From Hydractinia symbiolongicarpus (taxonomy: Eukaryota; Cnidaria; Hydrozoa; Anthoathecata; Hydractiniidae): a DNA stretch of 64,000 nt. The translations under genes and the position numbers were made by a program. Position 1 is the stretch's first letter. Each line of letters starts with the position of its first letter. Where the stretch lies: positions 7,254,001 to 7,318,000 of the forward strand of contig NC_079886.1 in the NCBI RefSeq assembly GCF_029227915.1, in the 5' to 3' direction. The notes beneath the pieces were generated by a model. The model saw nothing but the letters and a program-made list of their open reading frames with translations. It ran no database searches and was not told where the DNA came from. Shown here in pieces: positions 37,466-49,224 of the stretch.

Positions 37466-37660
37466 AAGAATGCAGTTGCTTATGAAAAAAACAACGTGTA
37501 TTTTATAAAAAAGCAAAAAATAAATTTGTTTTTAAAAAAAATGAAATAGACAACAACAAAAAAAAGTTTAATTGCCCGTGACATTCCGAGCGAATGAAAT
37601 TGCCTAATGTGAGAATAGAGTTTAAAGGAATGTTTTGAAGACGCTGTTGTAGAACAATAG

Positions 37661-38047
37661 ACCTTTCCCGAATTTCCTGATTATGCCAAACTCAATTAAA
37701 GAGGTCGATATTAAAATGATTCTTTTCCTTACTTCTGTGGCAAAAGGTATAACAAATTACCTAATTTCGTAAATATTTCTGTTCGTTAAGTGGGTCAATT
37801 CCGAACTGAAAGTTACGGTCAAACCTTTTATATAACCGAGCTTTATAGGAATAGCCTCGTTTTCAAAAAACTTATTTTCTTTAAATCTAAATAAAATCCT
37901 ACCAGAACATTATATTGCTCTAAAAACTATATTTTTTTCATGATATTTTAATATTCTATCTGAATATCCTTATTTAAAGAGCACAGAACTATTATAAAAT
38001 TTTGGATGACGTCATATCTATTATAATTTATGAAATTCGGGAAAGGT
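37661..38047. mobile_element. MITE with 16-bp inverted ends
   Basis: ACCTTTCCCGAATTTC at 37661-37676 is mirrored exactly by GAAATTCGGGAAAGGT at 38032-38047. The interior is 387 bp, AT-rich and non-coding. No target-site duplication could be assigned, so the superfamily is unknown. Confidence 0.65.
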
Positions 38048-40164
38048 GTATTTGGACCAAAATAACCGCCTCTACCTGTCACATGCACGCAGACACACAA
38101 TATTTAGATGTAGCAGGTAAAAAGAACTTATAAAAATAGAAGCGAAAAATATAACAACAAAAACAGCTTATAAAGTAATTGGTATATGGCCAAAAATCAT
38201 AAAAAAGCATTTAAAATGATCATTGAAGATAGGATATTAAAACCTTAACAGAATAAAGTGTTAACCGTTTAATATACCATCTGCAAAAGTGGACAAAATA
38301 TTCCATAGCGCAAAGGCATTATAACATTTGTGAGAACTTTAAAATTTTAAACATACGTTATATAAGAAAAAAGATGCTAAAAACTCCTTTTGAGGGCTGA
38401 GAAGAAGATCAGCTAAAAGAAGAAAACGACGTATGGAAATAGATTGAAAGATAGGTATAGCTTCTGTTAAAGGATTTGTGTACAAGCCGATTGATATAGA
38501 CTCGGTTAAACTGTCATTGTTCAACGATTATTTTCAATGATCCTTAAAATCGATGAAACACTTTTCCCGTATTGTCTGTTTGTACGGTATGAAGTTAGAG
38601 GTAAAATTAGCAGTCGATATTGTCAGTGTATAAAATGTTAACAAAAGTAAAGAATAAAAAAACAAAAAAGGAAGACTCTTCGATTAAGCCGTAGTTAAGT
38701 AAGTCTTAGTCAAAATATATTAGACAAACACTGAACATTTTTTATTTCATCGTTGTTGAAATGTTGTATTAAAATTTTACTGCTTTTCATGCACTCGCTT
38801 GTTTAGTAGCATCGTCGCATGTTTAAAAGAGCTATCGTTACTCGGATACTATTTTGACCGAAAAACAGAGAGTGGAGATATTAACGAACGCGATTAAATC
38901 TATACTAGCCTAGGGACTTGCAGTCGAAACGCCAAGTAAAGCCACAAGTAAATGTGTGATCCGGTGTTAAATGCAATGTTGAGTGCTTAATACAGCCGTA
39001 AACTGTGCCACACTTTAAGTGAAGCGCTCTAGTACAGGTATACAGTATGTCGTGATCTAAAAAGTGTAGCTATCTAACTGTATTTAAAATAAGAATTATT
39101 GATTACAAGCATTTGGCTACTTTCACTTTTAAATCAGAGCTAGCTAGCTTGACAGCCACAATCCCAACATAAAAGAAAGTGGATAAAAAATTTTAAGAGA
39201 ATAGAAATAAATTAAGCAATCTATAGCTAGATGGCTTTAGCAGGGTGCTGCCTGAAAATCTAAGTTTGCACCCAAAATCTTAAAATTGGATTGTTTACGA
39301 TTTATACATGTCTAGAAAACGTTATAATATATTCATCACATAGACATACAAAAAGTAAATATTCAATATGTACAAAGTATTTAGAAGAGCAAAAGGTCCA
39401 AAGGAGACCTCTCGCACCCCTTTTAAACCAAAATGACCTTCGTAGCATGTTTTTGTTTTTTCGGGTTTTGTTGTGTTATTGAAATCGGGTTTTGCGGAGT
39501 TTTTCCGAAATAAAGCTGCGGCGCAATCCTTTTGGTATTTTTGAAATTTGGTATATCATTAGATCCCATATCTCAAAAGAAGTTAATTCTCGCCAGTAGC
39601 AATCTATTTTTTAATTATTTATTTTATAGTTGTTTGAATTCTTTGATAACATGAAGTTGTTAGAAAGTGGAAGATACGAGCTTATCTGGCCTACATAGCT
39701 AAAACAGAACATTTAAGAAATTGCCAAAATAATTTCGTTGTTTCAATAATTTTAATCAAGATTAAAATTAACTAGAACTAGAGGTCAAAAAGTCTCATAT
39801 CCACTAGGAGAGGTTTCCGTGGCGGAAAGTGATGCGCGAAATGAAATGTTAATCTCTACGTGATCAAAAAAAGCGCCAAGAAATACAACGGCTAACATGA
39901 AAGCCAAAAAGGGAAGAAAGCATTTGCTTTTATTAAAGAAAAAACTTCTTTTACAAACTCAGTTTGCAGATGAATGCAAATAAAATCCTTTGTGTAAAAA
40001 GCAAAGAGCGACCAAATAAATGTTAAATCTATAATGTTGATATAAGATCTTCACGATTTTGAATACTTTTGTCGTGATCTTTGGATGTCTCAACAAACAA
40101 TTGAAGCATTTTTATGTAAATAACAAAAATGGCAAACCCATTTGTCCACAGGAACGTGTAAATG
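38048..40164. other. Intergenic, no supported gene
   Basis: AT-rich DNA. Two ORFs of 61-63 codons have no supporting features. Confidence 0.4.
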
Positions 40165-40580
40165 TTCCATTGCAATGTTTAGTGACGGCGATGCTGAAGA
40201 TACAATTGGTGCCGGCTACAGAATGAGTTCAATAGCTGACAGTAGGATCGTCAATGTAACTTGGAACGTCTTACTTCAAGAGAAATATATTTAACCGCCT
40301 TTAACAGAAAGAGAATGCAAAACGTTGCACTCGAGTTTGAACAGGGATGGAATTTTTCCAATGTACTTCGCGCTATTGGCGGTAAACATGTAATCATGCA
40401 AGGATAAAAATATTTATCTCGTTCTTCATTTTTCTAATTACAAAGAGTCATTTAGCATCGTTTTATTGGAAGTTTGTGATGCTAAGTACAAATTTATTTT
40501 GGTAGATATGGGAGACATTGGCAAAGTGATGGCAGCTCAGTTAAATTTCCCTGTAGTAAAAATCCACTCCACTTAAATAG
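40165..40580 (+). pseudogene. Decayed PIF/Harbinger transposase
   Basis: Three consecutive pieces follow the order of a Harbinger-type transposase. AEDTIGAGYRMSSIADSRIV is like the helical region before the catalytic domain. FEQGWNFSNVLRAIGGKHV corresponds to the F...WNFPN..GAIDGKHV block, with the first catalytic Asp changed to Gly. NYKESFSIVLLEVCDAKYKF corresponds to the NYKG.FSIVLLA..DA.Y.F block carrying the second Asp. Stops and at least one frameshift separate the pieces. It is a dead, partial copy lying just upstream of GPCR copy 2. Confidence 0.7.
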
Positions 40581-41025
40581 TCTTCTATCGTAAGAGTGTA
40601 GGGGAGAAAAGGAGGGGGGAGTGATTCGATGATTTGCCTTTGCAAAGTCGTTTGTTACGTATTTTTTGTGACATCTTTTAGCAAACTTTAAAGCATTAGT
40701 TAGATTTGAATCGTTGTGTTTAACATTGAAAAGATTGCTATAAAATTCTTTTACTGTAGCAGATCACTTGTTTTGGTTGTTTTTTTTGGTTTTTTAACAT
40801 TTTTCTCATACTTCAGTTTGCATTTATTAACCAATTTACCTAGCTCTTTTTTTTCAAACAAAGAAAACTTCTTTAACACAACCAAATCTTTTCGCCGTTT
40901 TTAACACTTGTCTCTACTCTAAATTGTCACACACTCACTTAAAAACAAGTACCTTAGCGTACTTGGTTGAGACACATTATAGCCGATTTTCTTTTCTCTT
41001 AGATATATCGATTGCGCATTCACGA

Positions 41026-42105
41026 ATGATTAATACAACAATAGCAGAAGATAATAAAAATGCTGGTTTGGCTATCACACTTGTGTTTACCATCTATTAT
41101 TGCATTGTATTTTTGAGTGGTCTTATCGGCAATGTATTGATATTGATAGCTGTATTAAAGTTCAAACACATGAAAACAGTATTCAACGGATTTCTTGCAA
41201 ACTTAGCAATTACTGACATCTTATTTGTTTTGTTTTCCATATTCAATGCTGTTGATTTTTACGTTGGCGAGTGGGAATTTGGAGAAGTTTGGTGTCGCGT
41301 TCAGGGCACCTTTATTGAAGCTTCATACACAATATCAGTTTTGACACTTGTTGCAGTCGCTGTAGAAAGATACGTTTCCATATGTTATCCACACAAACGA
41401 AAACGTACGTTTAAACAAAGTTTATATATGTCCGCTGCATTGTGGATGATTGCTTTCATATTTTGCTCTCCCTTGTTTTACGGCTATTTCATACGATTAG
41501 AGGAAACATCCGGACAAACAAATAAAAAAAGCAAAAAAATATGCGCAAATGATAACTGGTCAAAAAAATCTCGATTAATTTTTTACGTCGTTCATTCTGT
41601 TTTGATTTATTTACTTCCATTGACTGTCATGTGTATATCGCATTACAGAATATCGAAAGTTCTCATCAGACAAAAAAAGGTTCAGCCAAATACCTTAGGT
41701 GTTAGAAATAAAAACACTGGCGAACCTAACAAAGGAAGCACCATTGGATCGACGAACACAAAAAAAGGACGACTCCCAGTATCGCAAAGAAGTCAACAAC
41801 GTAATATAAAAAAACGAATTAATATCATTAAGCTCTTCCTTGTTGTGACTGGCATATTTTTTATTTTATGGACACCATTCATTGTGATTCGGTTAGCAAA
41901 ATATTTTAACACACCTGTGCATGTGATGATTTGGAGAACGTCTCAGCTACTTATCCTTGCTACTGCTGCAGTTAATTGGATTGTTTATGCTCTGATCAGT
42001 CCATCGTTTAAAAGAACTTTTAAATGTATACTTGCCTTTGACTTTAAGACGGATTCGACATGCATTATGAATGAAACTACAAGGGTTCGTTCAGTGGCTG
42101 TTTAA
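41026..42105 (+). CDS. Rhodopsin-class GPCR, peptide-receptor-like (copy 2)
   Basis: Single-exon receptor of 359 aa. The ATG at 41026 is chosen because it aligns with the NTT start of the two paralogues and lies 23 nt after a strong acceptor (TTTTCTTTTCTCTTAG); the open frame upstream lacks an ATG and precedes that acceptor. Class A marks are GN in TM1, LAITD in TM2, the C90/C173 pair, ERY, LWTPF in TM6 and NWIVYALISPSF in place of NPxxY in TM7. The intracellular loop 3 is shorter than in copy 1. From about residue 24 to the middle of loop 3 the protein is identical to copy 3, while the N-terminus and tail differ. Ligand unknown; not an opsin. Confidence 0.93.
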   Translation: MINTTIAEDNKNAGLAITLVFTIYYCIVFLSGLIGNVLILIAVLKFKHMKTVFNGFLANLAITDILFVLFSIFNAVDFYVGEWEFGEVWCRVQGTFIEASYTISVLTLVAVAVERYVSICYPHKRKRTFKQSLYMSAALWMIAFIFCSPLFYGYFIRLEETSGQTNKKSKKICANDNWSKKSRLIFYVVHSVLIYLLPLTVMCISHYRISKVLIRQKKVQPNTLGVRNKNTGEPNKGSTIGSTNTKKGRLPVSQRSQQRNIKKRINIIKLFLVVTGIFFILWTPFIVIRLAKYFNTPVHVMIWRTSQLLILATAAVNWIVYALISPSFKRTFKCILAFDFKTDSTCIMNETTRVRSVAV

Positions 42106-42799
42106 AAATCAGTATAAATTTAATATGGCATTTCCAAAGTGCAACAATCTAAAATTAAATATAAAATTTAAGTTTTGTTTGGCAAGAGATAATTTCTAAT
42201 ACAAGGATTAATATTTTCTAATTCGTATTTCTTTCATTCATTCATTCATTCATTCATTCATTCATTCATTCATTCATTCATTTATTCATTCATCATGCAT
42301 GCGTGCATTTTAGATTCTTTCTGTACAATAATTCTTTAAGTTATTGACGCGTCAGGCCTGTTTCCACTTTTGTCAAGTAATCTATGTGTTTGAAAAAGCA
42401 TATTAGACATAATATCAATGTAAAAAGACGCACATAGAACCAAGTTACTATACGTAAGTAGAAACCAGGTTACTACAGCGTCAAAAAGATGCAATTGAAG
42501 TAAGACTTTAGCACATATGTTTCATTATCCCGGTTCGGTATTATTTTTTTTATTCTCTTTTCGCAAAACAATTGCATACAGCTATTTTAAAATTACAGAT
42601 AAACTTCTACGTACTCATAAGTATCAGCATAAATAATTACCGTGGTATATATATGTATGTATCAGGTACGCAGAATAAAATTGCAGGAAAAAGTAAAAGA
42701 CTACGTAGTCTTATTATCTCACACCTTATTTAGCTTTATCAAAAGAGCTGTCAAATAGATATTGACAATAAAAATGTAAATAAAAAAGGTTAAATGCTA
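42106..42799. other. 3' flank of GPCR copy 2, with a microsatellite
   Basis: Non-coding. It includes the (ATTC)n tract and AT-rich DNA up to the Helitron at 42800. No gene is supported. Confidence 0.45.
42231..42293. repeat. (ATTC)n microsatellite
   Basis: About 14 uninterrupted or nearly uninterrupted ATTC units, ending in a diverged ATTTATTC and CATGCATGCGTGC. Confidence 0.95.
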
Positions 42800-42925
42800 T
42801 CTCTTTAATAATAACCGTATTTTGTCCTTCTGTCCGCGACAAGAGCGTCGTGCAACGGGCGCACAAAATAGTGTGTAATTCAAAGATGGGCGACCCCGTG
42901 CATTTTTGCACGGGTTAACAATTAG
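42800..42925 (+). mobile_element. Non-autonomous Helitron (126 bp)
   Basis: It starts TCTCTTTAATAATAACCGT. It ends with the perfect hairpin CCCCGTGCATTTTTGCACGGG, then TTAACAA and TTAG, instead of the CTAG seen in the other copies. The compensating arm changes relative to the other copies (GGA/TCC to GCA/TGC) keep the stem paired. Confidence 0.75.
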
Positions 42926-44152
42926 TGTTGAATAAAAGGAAAGCGTTTAATTATCACACGTAGTTTTGTTTCACAAGAAGACTTGCGTATATGTCACGCG
43001 ATCCTTTGTACCCATCACATGTCAGTATTTTTCGGAGTAGCTATTATGTTTTGCGAAGAAAATGACCCTTTTACATGACCAGCTCCCCACAAATCCGAGT
43101 TTAATTTTTACAGAAATGTTTTTTTTTTTTAATTTCAAGTCTCGCATATTATGTTGTTTCAGGTGACTTTTCGGTAAATTAGTTGTCCTTCAGTTCAGGA
43201 ATTAATAGTTCTTGTTTAATTAAAGTTTTTATCATGAAAGTTTGACCTTATTCCCCATAAAACTTACGACATGAAAATCTCAATAGGATATTTGTGTGAA
43301 CGTATTTAGCAACTACGACAGAACATCTCGTGCGTGATTCATAAAACACACTGCTACTTAAGGCCTCTTTTGAACCTCGTTGCCCGGTAATATTGCTCTA
43401 CTGCAATATTGATTTAATATGCACCTTTTTTTCGATTTGTACTCCGAAACATACATTTTTTAATTTATGTTGTTGAGACACCTTGTACTTCAATATTTCA
43501 GCAACAAAAAGTGATAAACATTTTATTATAACACCTGCGAGAACTTTCTAAAGTGTTAAGACTTCTTCCCCGCCAAATTACTCGAAAATGTTATTCAGCA
43601 AGTCCCTGTGAATTTTTAATATTTGCCATAAGTAAAACATTAGTTAAATATTATTTTAAAAGTTGTAAGGAAGATCAACTTAAAGAGAGAACGGCATACG
43701 AACATAGGGGAAAAAGTTGGTAGATGCTTTCATCGATTATGCCCATGATGATCAATAAGGATACACCAATTGAGCGTTGCATCAGTACACTGTTGTAAAA
43801 GAATTGAAAATTTATAACGAAAGGAGAAAAGAAATATAATCTTTTTAAAGATAATTACGTAAAATTCTACTTTATTATTACTATTTTTTTTTTACCCAGG
43901 ATAGCCTCTTCAGTTCCTATTGGTACTGCTATCAACGAGGGTCCTGCGAATGTAAGGATTGCATGTTGCGTAAATTTATCGCTTAGGAATGATTCTTTTT
44001 TATTGGTTAATATCCATTGCATGCGTTTTCCTGATTTCTCTGTTGTTAGTAAGAATATACACAAATATATCTTGGTAAGGTAGCCGTACTACATTCATTT
44101 ATTGTATTGTTTTTTTTATCGGCTTCTTCTCCATTTTATCTTCCCTTGTCAG
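42926..44152. other. Intergenic, no supported gene
   Basis: AT-rich DNA. Near 43376 an AACCTCGTTGCCCGG arm recalls the CCTCGTCC MITEs. A 65-codon minus-strand ORF has no features. Confidence 0.4.
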
Positions 44153-44184
44153 ACATACTGGTTGTATCACATATGTGTTGATTG

Positions 44185-45264
44185 ATGGATAATACAACCA
44201 TTACAGCAATCAATGAACAAACAGGCATTACTGTCACAATTATGTTTACCATGTATTATTGCATTGTATTTCTGAGTGGGCTTATCGGCAATGTATTGAT
44301 ATTGATAGCTGTATTAAAGTTCAAACACATGAAAACAGTATTCAACGGATTTCTTGCAAACTTAGCAATTACTGACATCTTATTTGTTTTGTTTTCCATA
44401 TTCAATGCTGTTGATTTTTACGTTGGCGAGTGGGAATTTGGAGAAGTTTGGTGTCGCGTTCAGGGCACCTTTATTGAAGCTTCATACACAATATCAGTTT
44501 TGACACTTGTTGCAGTCGCTGTAGAAAGATACGTTTCCATATGTTATCCACACAAACGAAAACGTACGTTTAAACAAAGTTTATATATGTCCGCTGCATT
44601 GTGGATGATTGCTTTCATATTTTGCTCTCCCTTGTTTTACGGCTATTTCATACGATTAGAGGAAACATCCGGACAAACAAATAAAAAAAGCAAAAAAATA
44701 TGCGCAAATGATAACTGGTCAAAAAAATCTCGATTAATTTTTTACGTCGTTCATTCTGTTTTGATTTATTTACTTCCATTGACTGTCATGTGTATATCGC
44801 ATTACAGAATATCGAAAGTTCTCATCAGACAAAAAAAGGTTCAGCCAAATACCTTAGGTGTTAGAAATAAAAACACTGGCGAACCTAACAATGGAAGCAC
44901 CATTGGATCGACGAACACAAGAAAAGGACGACTCCCAGTATTGCAAAGAAGTCAACAACGTAATATAAAAAAACGAATTAATATCATTAAGCTCTTCCTT
45001 GTTGTGACTGGCATATTTTTCATTTTATGGACACCATTCATTGTGATTCGGTTAGCAAAATATTTTAACACACATGTGCATGTGATGATTTGGAGAACGT
45101 CTCAGCTACTTATCCTTGCTACTGCTGCAGTTAATTGGATTATTTATGCTCTGATCAGTCCATCGTTTAAAAAAACTTTTAAATGTATACTTGCCTTTGA
45201 CTTTAACACGAATTCGACATGCGTTATGAATGAAACTACAAGGGTTGGTTCAATTGCAAATTAA
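44185..45264 (+). CDS. Rhodopsin-class GPCR, peptide-receptor-like (copy 3)
   Basis: Single-exon receptor of 359 aa, 2.1 kb after copy 2 in the same orientation. Seven hydrophobic segments are visible. Motifs are NTT at 3-5, GN at 35-36, D64 in TM2, C90 and C173 for the conserved disulfide, ERY at 114-116, LWTPF in TM6 and NWIIYALISPSF in TM7. The start follows the acceptor-like TTATCTTCCCTTGTCAG by 32 nt. It differs from copy 2 mostly in the first 23 residues and at about 12 positions in the last 110. The DNA between is nearly identical, which points to very recent duplication or gene conversion. Ligand unknown. Confidence 0.93.
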   Translation: MDNTTITAINEQTGITVTIMFTMYYCIVFLSGLIGNVLILIAVLKFKHMKTVFNGFLANLAITDILFVLFSIFNAVDFYVGEWEFGEVWCRVQGTFIEASYTISVLTLVAVAVERYVSICYPHKRKRTFKQSLYMSAALWMIAFIFCSPLFYGYFIRLEETSGQTNKKSKKICANDNWSKKSRLIFYVVHSVLIYLLPLTVMCISHYRISKVLIRQKKVQPNTLGVRNKNTGEPNNGSTIGSTNTRKGRLPVLQRSQQRNIKKRINIIKLFLVVTGIFFILWTPFIVIRLAKYFNTHVHVMIWRTSQLLILATAAVNWIIYALISPSFKKTFKCILAFDFNTNSTCVMNETTRVGSIAN

Positions 45265-46843
45265 GAACGGCGATTCAGTATGCCCGTAAGCAAAGGAACT
45301 GTATTTATGGCGTTGGTAAAAATAATCTAATTGTCGACCACTAGAATCTGCCCGTTATGTGCATTTCAGGCATGGCTATTTTGTGCATTTTTTACCCCTT
45401 AAAAAAACGTTTCGGCTCGCCCACCTTACAGACATAGAGCTCAACGTCTATGTGCGCCGTTGACCATGCTATTTTGTGTATTTTTTACACCGCGAAAAAA
45501 TATATTGGTTCGCCCGCCATACAGATACAGGTGTCAACTTAAACAAAGGCTTAAAACACAGGATTAAACACTCGCTTTACACATCTAACTGTAAAAGGAG
45601 AGGAAGAATATATACGTGAAGTCGGTTACAGTGAAGTCTTGGATGTAATTTCAATTCAAAATTATAAAATTAGAATACATTATCGATAAAACAATGCATA
45701 TGTACAAAGTCAGTAATAATTTATCAAATATTTTTAGGTGAAAAAGTTTTAAAAATCACGATGTGAAATTAGATCACAAGTACATTGTTATGCGTCAAAA
45801 AGTAAAGTTCTGGGGTATTTTTGATTTAGACATCCTTGTCTCCAGGGTTTTTCTGGCTGATATCAGAGACGCAATCACTTAATTGACGACCAATTGTTCC
45901 TACAGCATTTGGACAATGGAACGCCGATAAGGGTGTTGGAAATAAGATTGAAAGATATCTACTGAAAAACTTTTTTTTTCATTTTTAGATGCACACTAAA
46001 TCTGCCGAAGTTAAATAAGCGCTCTTTAAATTAAGTAAAAATACATATATTACTTAGGAAATATAAAGGAATTACTTTACATAGAAAATTAATTTTTAAA
46101 ATTTATTGTTTATCGAAAATATAATAAAAATAAAACTCATATGAAACATGTAAAACGCATATGAGTATAGCACCAACGAAAATGAGATTTCAACTCTCCT
46201 CCCGACAACAATCTCTTCCTTTCATGTCACGACAATAAAAAAAACATTGGGTATGAATACTTAGGTTATAAATACAGTTTAAGAGAAAAGTGCAGATAGA
46301 GAGAGAGAGTACTTGATTTTCCAATATTGGAATCTATTTTAGAAAAAGGATTTTTGTGCATGCAGGCGGTAAATAATTATGCAGTGTTTTAGTTAAAAAT
46401 ATAGAAGCATTAATTTAAAATCATTAAAAATAGGATTTCTGTTTTTGTAACCTGTATAAAAAAATGATAAACAATTATAAAACAAAACAGATATAAAAAA
46501 AATAGAGGATAAGAATGATTTTAATTTTTTTCCTCTGTAAATATTAATAAATTTTGTTTAATATGAAATATTGATGTGTTTAAAGGGAAAAAAAAGGAAT
46601 TAAACAAAGGAAACATAATAATATGAATGCGAAATTTTTTATAACTTGAGTAGCTAAATAAGTAAACAAAACCTTAAGCTGATTATATCTTTTGCATGAT
46701 ATAACAAAGAAAAAAATATATAATTTATATTACGACGTTAAACACTCAAAATAATCTTCTAAAAAACACAACCCAAAATAAGGTGGTAAATTGAAATGAA
46801 CAAAATTATAAATATCGAGTGGTCAGAACTTGACAATTTCTAA
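45265..46843. other. Intergenic, with an imperfect direct repeat at 45370-45530
   Basis: Two units of about 105 bp, starting CATGGCTATTTTGTGCATTT and CATGCTATTTTGTGTATTT, each run to a CGCCC(A/G)CC...TACAGA.ATA segment. One arm of the CCTTGTCTCCAGGG MITE family lies near 45835. The rest is AT-rich with no supported gene. Confidence 0.45.
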
Positions 46844-46960
46844 AAAGAAGAAGAAGAGAAGAAAAAGAAAAAGGAAGAAGGCAGAGCAAAAAGAATAGGA
46901 ACAGGAATTAGAAGACGAAAGAAGGAAAAAGAGGGAAAAATAAGGAAGAAGGAAGGAGAA

Positions 46961-49224
46961 ATGAAAGTGTTATCATGGCTAATGAAGAAAATAACAGTAC
47001 ATTTATTCGCTGCTATTATCACATATTCAATAAACAGCAACTTTTTAGTTAACACAGAATTAACAAATGTTAAAAAATCCGAACCAACAAAAGAAGAGTT
47101 AAATTACAATCAAGTAAACCATGTTCCCTTAAAAGTTGCAACTGAAAGAACACACGGTAATCCATCCAGAAATAGCTCTCAAATATCCAGTGCAGTAAAA
47201 AACAAGACAGTTAACTGGATAGAGAAATCTAGGGATGATAAGAACGCAACGAAGGCAGAAAAGAGTAGTAAGCGTGAATAAGTCTATTATAATAATTTAT
47301 TATATTTTTTCTCCATGAACGGGTGTTTTAAGTTGTGCGATTTCGATTATTATTATGACGTCATTGAGAAACTCCTGGCTGATCTTCGTTTTTTTTCGTT
47401 TTTTCTTGCAAACACATTTGCATAATGTAATTGAAGAAAATGTGATCAAATATTCCTTTTGATGTTCCGAATTTTGATGTACAACAAAGTGAATTAAATA
47501 AGCAAGTCTCCAATAAGAACTTAATCGCATTATAAAGTTTAACCTAGGAAAAGTCCTCCAGCTAAAACACACACAAAATAAAAAAAAAAAGACATTAATA
47601 AAGGACTGGGTGAGAATCCATTGTGGCATAATCGAGTCAGTTGGACAAAGTTTTAACCAAACACCATGTTAAGAGATTGTTCAATTTTTAATTAAAAACA
47701 ATGGGTCTATTATTTAGAACAATAGAGAAACAAAAACTAATAGCCTGTTCAGAATTTTTCTTACAAAAAAAACCTTGCACTTTTTTTGTTATTTAAGTAA
47801 AATACGTTATGTATCTAGGATTGATCCAGAAACAAAAAACTGATTTTGTTAATCCTTAGAGAGGTCCTTTAAAATAACAAATATTAACCGATCGAGTCAT
47901 CTCTTATAATAATACAAAGACTGTGTCTGTCCGTAACAGGCAAAGTGGATGTGTTCATTTCCCTTTGAAGCCGCAAAAAATGTTATGTCTTATTTGTTAA
48001 TTTTTCAGACGTTAAGACACGACGTAAATGTATTTAAACTGACGCGAATAGTATTTTTAAAATTAGTGAGGCCATTGCATTGCACTATTATGTTTAAGGC
48101 CTTATATCTTGGAAACGGCTAAAAATAACTTAGTCATCTCCCACGTGGATAACTAGGGGCCATTAAAGACCAATTTGGGTAAGTTCCCCAAAGCTGGGTC
48201 ATACCAGCCGTTTCGAAACAGATGGGTTGATGACTCCATCAAAAAAATTTTAAATCTCAATATCTCTTCAACCGTTCACCAAACGTACATCTTCCTATAC
48301 ATTTTCTTGATCACAGTTTCAAGCTCTACACAATAGAGGCAGCGTCCAAACAAAATTCTGAAAAAACATTTTTGTGTATTGATGGGTCATTGCTTACATC
48401 ATCAAAATTTAAATGACGGATCTTCTTTATTGTACTTCTGCTTGAGTGGATTTTCTCATGGGCCTTATCGACTAGTAATCAATAATAAAACATTCAACTT
48501 TTCATCTTCTTGTTTTCACAGAAAAAGCTAGTCGATATCTGAAGACAGCCATCGTTTTGTTGATCGTTCTCCTTATTATTGTTGCGATCTTCATCATCGT
48601 TCATTTCTACGTCACTTTACGCGGGTAGGTAATAAACATATTTGTAAACAGTTTAAGATAGTGTAGGTGTGGTAACGATTGGTGAACACAAAGACTTATT
48701 ATCTCCTAATTTTGCATGACAAGTGAATAATTTTGAAAGTTGGTGACTAGCTTTTTCCCGGCTAAATGTTTTCAACTTAATTCTGACTAATTATTTTCCT
48801 TTTTTTGTTCCTACTAATTAATCAGTTTGTTGTTTTCATATTAACTAATAAACTTTGGTGATTACAAGAGAGGGATAAAATAACAAGAAAGAAAAAACAA
48901 AGCCATAATTTATTTCTAAAAAATTAAATTCTTTTTTTTTCTCACTAAAACACAACTTTAGCCGGGAGAAAGCGACTAATGTTATGTTTTAGTGAATTTT
49001 CCTTGCTTAAGTCTCGTATTTTTTCTCCTCAATAAGATATTTATAATGCAACATATATACAGCTGATATTTGTGTGCTTCCTTCTTAGATTCTATTCTGG
49101 AGCATTTATACCGAAAAACCACCTGTTAGCCATCGATCCAGATGATTTCACGTGGATATATCAACATATTGATCGGTTTCCAATACTGACCAAAAAAAGT
49201 TCTTTTCGAACGGTGAATTTATAA
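46961..49224 (+). CDS. Small membrane protein, unrecognised family, possibly decaying
   Basis: Proposed exons are 46961-47267 (donor GTAAGC), 48522-48624 (after TTGTTTTCACAG; donor GTAGGT) and 49089-49224 (after CTTCTTAG). The phases match (1, then 2) and give 181 aa. Residues about 12-24 are a hydrophobic signal or anchor. A Lys/Ser/Thr/Asn-rich segment with several N-x-S/T sites follows. Exon 2 encodes a strong transmembrane helix (AIVLLIVLLIIVAIFIIVHF). Exon 3 encodes a hydrophilic tail with DPDDFTWIYQHIDRF. A purine-rich tract (46842-46960) precedes the ATG. A Helitron (47900-48475) lies in intron 1. Coding-like sequence continues after the stop in shifted frames, so this may be a truncated or pseudogenised allele. 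No family is recognised. Confidence 0.5.
47900..48475 (+). mobile_element. Larger non-autonomous Helitron (576 bp) inside an intron
   Basis: It begins TCTCTTATAATAATACAAAG after an A and has a TGTCTGTCCGT segment like the other copies' starts. It ends with a degraded hairpin (GAGTGGATTTTCTCATGGG), then CCTTATCGA and CTAG at 48472-48475, followed by T. Its interior has a diverged relative at about 24795-25130. It ends 46 bp before the acceptor of exon 2 of the membrane-protein gene. Confidence 0.68.

Noticed and set aside
22378..45264. Opsin identity for the three GPCRs
   Set aside because: No lysine at the retinal position in TM7.
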